The notes below the pieces were generated by a model, which worked only from the letters and a program-made list of their open reading frames with translations, searched no databases and had not been told where the DNA came from. A stretch of DNA of 9,000 nucleotides from an uncultured bacterium (GTDB lineage Bacteria; Actinomycetota; Actinomycetes; S36-B12), in assembly GCA_903954205.1 (NCBI GenBank), contig CAJBMR010000362.1:1-9000 (forward strand), given 5' to 3'. A program made the translations under genes and the position numbers. Positions 5,911 through 9,000 of the stretch are shown in pieces (position 1 is the first letter of the stretch; every line of letters starts with the position of its first letter).

Positions 5911-7100
5911 TAGCCCAGGCCGGTGGAACTCAGGCCCGTGAGGTCTCCGATGACGCGACCGATGAGGAAGGTCACGCCGGCCGCGAGCGCGCCCACGGTG
6001 AATTGCCGGACCGCGCCGCGGACGACTCCTCGTCCGGAGAACCGGCCCACGAGGCCACCGACGATGAGGAGGGCGACAGCCGCGAGCGCGATCGCGAGGG
6101 CGAGGGGCACGATGCCGCTACCGAAGACGGAGGGCCAGACCACGGCGAGGAGGTAGGGGAGCACTACGACGAAGGCGCCGATCGCGAAGGCGAGGAAGCT
6201 GGAGAAGGCGACCTTGTAGGGGTTGCCGAGCTCGTCGGGGTTGAGTCCGAGTTCCTCGCGCGCCAGCGTGTCGAGAGCCACCTTGGGATCGGCGAAAATC
6301 CGGTCGGTCGCGGCCTTGGCGGTGGCGCGGTCCATGCCCTTGGCCCGATAGATGAGCTCGAGCTCCTTGCGTTCTTCCTCGGGCTTGTCGCGCAACTCGC
6401 GCGCTTCCATCTCCAACTCGCGGGCGAAGAGGTCGCGCTGGCTGGCCACGCTGACGTATTCACCCGCGGCCATGGAGAACGCGCCTGCGAGCAGGCCGGC
6501 GATACCGGCGAAGAGCACCACGCCGTTGTCGGTGCCGGTGCCGGCGAAGCCCATCACCAGGGCGGTGTTGGACACCAGGCCGTCGCTAATGCCGAAGATC
6601 GCCGCACGCACGGTCCCGGAGGCATCGACGCGATGCCACTGCTCCCCGAAGTCGACTGATCCGTCGGCCGAGATGACGCCGCGCTCAATCGCTGCAGTCG
6701 CGGGGGCGTGCTCGCGTAGGCGGCGGAATGTCTCGGCATGCTCACGCTCGTCCGCAGACATCGAGTCGGGTGCCTCGGGCTCGTCGTCGTACATGCCCGC
6801 GTCGGCGCCCTCGGCTTCCTCAAGGTGCGCGAGCACGTCGTCCATCCCTGCAGCGCGAGCGCGCGCCACCATTGCGGCGTCATCAGGATCGAGTGCCATC
6901 GGCGCAGGGGGGATCGGTACGCCGTACTCCTGGAGCTTGGCCGCCCAGTGGGCTGCGTGCTCATCCTCGATGTCTGCGAGTTCGAGCAGAGCCTCGCGGC
7001 GATCGCCATCGCTGGCCTCGGCGAGCGCGCGGTAGAGCATCGACGCCTTGCGCTCGGCGTCGAGGTACTTCAGGAAGCGCTTCGGATCACTGGAACTCAT
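5910..7100 (-). CDS. Ferritin-like/VIT1 fusion membrane protein (iron or manganese transporter, MbfA-like)
   Basis: This 396-residue protein joins an N-terminal ferritin-like domain (about 1-135) to a VIT1/CCC1 membrane domain (about 155-390). Probable metal ligands in the first part are Glu16, ExxH at 45-48 and ExxH at 118-121. The membrane part opens with VRAAIFGISDGLVSN (164-178) and has about five hydrophobic segments: 163-189, 193-220, 297-322, 331-354 and 365-389. A charged, Glu-rich loop at 221-290 matches the cytosolic metal-binding region of VIT1. Bacterial relatives such as MbfA export iron; manganese is also possible. ATG at 7100 is chosen because it overlaps the aceE stop (ATGA), has a GAGGG site upstream and begins the ferritin-like helix. 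The frame stays open upstream to 7292, but that 64-residue extension lies inside aceE and is Arg/Gly/Pro-rich. Its place between aceE and a fatty acid regulator is odd, as no link to lipid synthesis is known. Confidence 0.9.
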   Translation of the reverse strand: MSSSDPKRFLKYLDAERKASMLYRALAEASDGDRREALLELADIEDEHAAHWAAKLQEYGVPIPPAPMALDPDDAAMVARARAAGMDDVLAHLEEAEGADAGMYDDEPEAPDSMSADEREHAETFRRLREHAPATAAIERGVISADGSVDFGEQWHRVDASGTVRAAIFGISDGLVSNTALVMGFAGTGTDNGVVLFAGIAGLLAGAFSMAAGEYVSVASQRDLFARELEMEARELRDKPEEERKELELIYRAKGMDRATAKAATDRIFADPKVALDTLAREELGLNPDELGNPYKVAFSSFLAFAIGAFVVVLPYLLAVVWPSVFGSGIVPLALAIALAAVALLIVGGLVGRFSGRGVVRGAVRQFTVGALAAGVTFLIGRVIGDLTGLSSTGLG

Positions 7101-9000
7101 CCTGATCCCTCGGTATTGCCCGCGTCCGCAGCCGCCGGATCCATCAACCGGTAACGGTCGATGGCCTTGGCGAGGTCCTGACGATCGACCTCGCCCCGGT
7201 CGGCCAGTCCCGTGAGCGTGCGCACGACGATGGACTCCGCGTCGACGAGGAAGTGGCGTCGCAGTGCGCCACGTGTGTCGGACATCCCCCATCCGTCAGT
7301 GCCCAGGGTGCGGTACTCGGCGGGCACCCAGGTGCGGATCTGGTCCTGAACCGTGGTCATCCAGTCCGAGACACCGACGACGAGCTCGCCTCGCCCGTCG
7401 AGGCGACGCGTCACGTAGGGGATCTGCGGTTCGTCCAGTGGGTTGAGGAAGTTCTGGCGCTCGACGTCGAGCGCCTCGCGACGTAGTTCATTCCATGACG
7501 TCACCGACCACACGTCAGACTCGACGCTCCAGTCCTCGCGCAGGAGTCGCTGCGCTTCCAGCGCCCAGTTGACGGCGACTCCGGAGGCAAGGATCTGGGT
7601 CCGGGGCCCCTCGCCTCCCCCGGGCGAGACCAGGTGCATGCCGGCGAGGATCCCCTCGACATCGACACCTTCCGGCTCGGCCGGCTGCGGGTAGGGCTCG
7701 TTGTAGACAGTGAGGTAGTAGAAGACGTCTTCCTGCGCTTCGCCGTACATCCGACGCAGGCCGTCGGCGACGATGTGACCGATCTCGTAGCCGTACGCCG
7801 GGTCATAGGCCACGGCAGCCGGGTTGGTCGATGCCAGCAGCAGCGAATGGCCGTCCTCGTGCTGCAGGCCTTCGCCGTTGAGCGTGGTGCGCCCGGCGGT
7901 CGCGCCCAGCACGAAGCCGCGCACCATCTGGTCCATCGCCTGCCAGAAGGCGTCACCCGTGCGCTGGAAGCCGAACATGGAGTAGAAGGTGTAGACGGGG
8001 ATCATGGGGACGCCGTGAGTGGAGTACGACGACCCTGCCGCGATGAAGGACGCCACCGACCCGGCCTCGTTGATGCCCTCGTGCAGGATTTGCCCGTCGG
8101 GTGACTCCTGGTAGTTGAGCACGTGCTCGCGATCGACGGAGATGTACTGCTGCCCACCCGGGTGGTAGATCTTCGCCGTCGGGAAGAGCGAATCCATGCC
8201 GAAGGTGCGCGCCTCGTCTGGGATGATCGGCACGAAGTGCGCCCCGATGCCCTTGTCGCGCATGAGGTCCTTGAGCAGTCGCACGAATGCCATCGTCGTA
8301 GCCACCGGCTGCTTGCCCGACCCGCGGCGCATCACCTCGTAGGTCTCGGGCCCGGGAAGTGAGAGTGCTGCGGCGCGCGTGCGCCGCTCGGGCACGGAGC
8401 CACCGAGACGACGACGACGATCGAGCATGTAGGTGTAGGCCTCCGAGTCGGGGCCCGGGTGGTAGTACGGCGGAAGGTAGCCGTCACCAAGCTCGGCGTC
8501 CGAGATCGGGATGTGCAGCCGGTCGCGGAAGAGCTTGAGGTCATCCAGCGACAGCTTCTTCATCTGGTGCGTGGCATTGCGACCCTCGAAGTGTGGGCCA
8601 AGCGTGTGGCCCTTGATCGTCTTGGCGAGGATGACGGTCGGCTGCCCAGTGGTCTCGGTCGCGGCCTTGTAGGCGGCGTACATCTTGCGGTAGTCGTGAC
8701 CACCGCGCTGCAGGCTCCAGATCTCGTCATCGGTCCAGCCCTCAACGAGCTTGGCCGTGCGCGGATCCCGGCCGAAGAAGTGCTCGCGGATGAAGCCGCC
8801 GCTCTCGGCCTTGTAGGTCTGGAAGTCGCCATCCGGCGTGGAGTTCATCAGGTTGACCAGGGCGCCATCGCGATCCTGGGCGAGGAGCTCATCCCACTTG
8901 CGGCCCCAGATGACCTTGATGACATTCCACCCGGCACCCCGGAAGATCGACTCCAGTTCCTGGATGATCTTGCCGTTGCCTCGCACAGGGCCATCCAGTC
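7097..9000 (-). CDS. aceE: Pyruvate dehydrogenase E1 component, homodimeric type, N-terminus off window
   Basis: E1 decarboxylates pyruvate with thiamine diphosphate and passes the acetyl group to the lipoyl domains of E2, the entry to acetyl-CoA. The visible 633 residues begin at LDGPVRGNGKIIQELE, which in E. coli AceE follows the thiamine-binding region around residue 260; roughly the first 265 residues, with the GDG motif, lie beyond base 9000. Diagnostic stretches are the catalytic-loop histidine in GRNATHQMKK (codon 8567-8569, equivalent to E. coli His407), LHEGINEAGS, FYSMFGFQRTGD, GRTTLNGEGLQHEDGHS and the C-terminal LGTDGWGMSDTR. The TGA stop overlaps the next gene (ATGA). No interruption is seen. 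E2 and E3 are not in the window. In many actinobacteria this E1 also works in a mixed complex with 2-oxoglutarate dehydrogenase parts; that cannot be judged here. Confidence 0.97.
   Translation of the reverse strand, partial: LDGPVRGNGKIIQELESIFRGAGWNVIKVIWGRKWDELLAQDRDGALVNLMNSTPDGDFQTYKAESGGFIREHFFGRDPRTAKLVEGWTDDEIWSLQRGGHDYRKMYAAYKAATETTGQPTVILAKTIKGHTLGPHFEGRNATHQMKKLSLDDLKLFRDRLHIPISDAELGDGYLPPYYHPGPDSEAYTYMLDRRRRLGGSVPERRTRAAALSLPGPETYEVMRRGSGKQPVATTMAFVRLLKDLMRDKGIGAHFVPIIPDEARTFGMDSLFPTAKIYHPGGQQYISVDREHVLNYQESPDGQILHEGINEAGSVASFIAAGSSYSTHGVPMIPVYTFYSMFGFQRTGDAFWQAMDQMVRGFVLGATAGRTTLNGEGLQHEDGHSLLLASTNPAAVAYDPAYGYEIGHIVADGLRRMYGEAQEDVFYYLTVYNEPYPQPAEPEGVDVEGILAGMHLVSPGGGEGPRTQILASGVAVNWALEAQRLLREDWSVESDVWSVTSWNELRREALDVERQNFLNPLDEPQIPYVTRRLDGRGELVVGVSDWMTTVQDQIRTWVPAEYRTLGTDGWGMSDTRGALRRHFLVDAESIVVRTLTGLADRGEVDRQDLAKAIDRYRLMDPAAADAGNTEGSG
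7107..7111 (-). promoter_or_regulatory. Ribosome binding site of the VIT-family gene
   Basis: GAGGG on the minus strand lies six bases before the ATG at 7100, inside the last codons of aceE. It decides for the 7100 start over the longer frame from 7292. Confidence 0.65.

Noticed and set aside
5880..6659. 259-codon plus-strand frame rich in Glu and Gly
   Set aside because: It is antisense to the VIT-family gene; the acidic composition mirrors that gene's codons and no fold motif is visible.
7101..7292. 64-residue N-terminal extension of the VIT-family protein
   Set aside because: It lies wholly inside aceE in another frame, is rich in Arg, Gly and Pro, and the ATG at 7100 has a ribosome site and an ATGA overlap.
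1..9000. tRNA, rRNA, CRISPR array, insertion sequence, phage or attachment site
   Set aside because: Nearly every base is in a recognisable housekeeping gene; no direct repeats, transposase or RNA gene pattern was seen.

Overview
The window is high-GC DNA (roughly two thirds G+C by eye) from an actinobacterium. It holds one unbroken run of genes, all on the minus strand. The order aceE, VIT-type transporter, PucR-type regulator, fabD, fabH, acpP, fabF, accD extends the fasR-fabD-fabH-acpP-fabF cluster known from Streptomyces coelicolor. Homodimeric AceE upstream and an acyl-CoA carboxylase beta subunit downstream suggest an Actinomycetaceae-like organism (Actinomyces/Schaalia type). That placement is inference from gene order and protein style, not from a search.

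In transcription order (right to left): the C-terminal part of pyruvate dehydrogenase E1 (7097-9000) enters at the right edge. A ferritin-like/VIT1 membrane protein for iron or manganese follows (5910-7100). Next is a FasR-like regulator with a C-terminal PucR-type helix-turn-helix (4771-5910). Then comes the only leader of any size (4701-4770). A perfect 7-bp inverted repeat (4760-4776) lies at the regulator's stop codon, and a GC hairpin (4718-4741) lies closer to fabD. After that come fabD (3495-4700), fabH (2494-3498), acpP (2206-2445), fabF (988-2202) and the N-terminal 329 codons of an accD/pccB-type carboxyltransferase (1-988), which runs off the left edge. Most junctions overlap by 1 or 4 bases or are separated by 3 bases, so translational coupling is likely. 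The exceptions are the fabD leader and a 48-base gap before acpP. No stretch over 300 bases lacks a gene.

The genes form a metabolic line. AceE starts the conversion of pyruvate to acetyl-CoA, AccD carboxylates acetyl-CoA to malonyl-CoA, FabD loads malonate on ACP, FabH starts the chain and FabF elongates it. The regulator probably controls the fab part.

The most unusual feature is FabD. It carries about 80 extra C-terminal residues that align without gaps, over the core, to the biotinyl domain of acetyl-CoA carboxylase BCCP, but the biotin-accepting lysine is replaced by arginine. This looks like a pseudo-BCCP module fused to malonyltransferase, in an operon that also encodes a carboxyltransferase. 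It may dock carboxylase to FabD. The ferritin-VIT metal transporter inside the operon is the second oddity.
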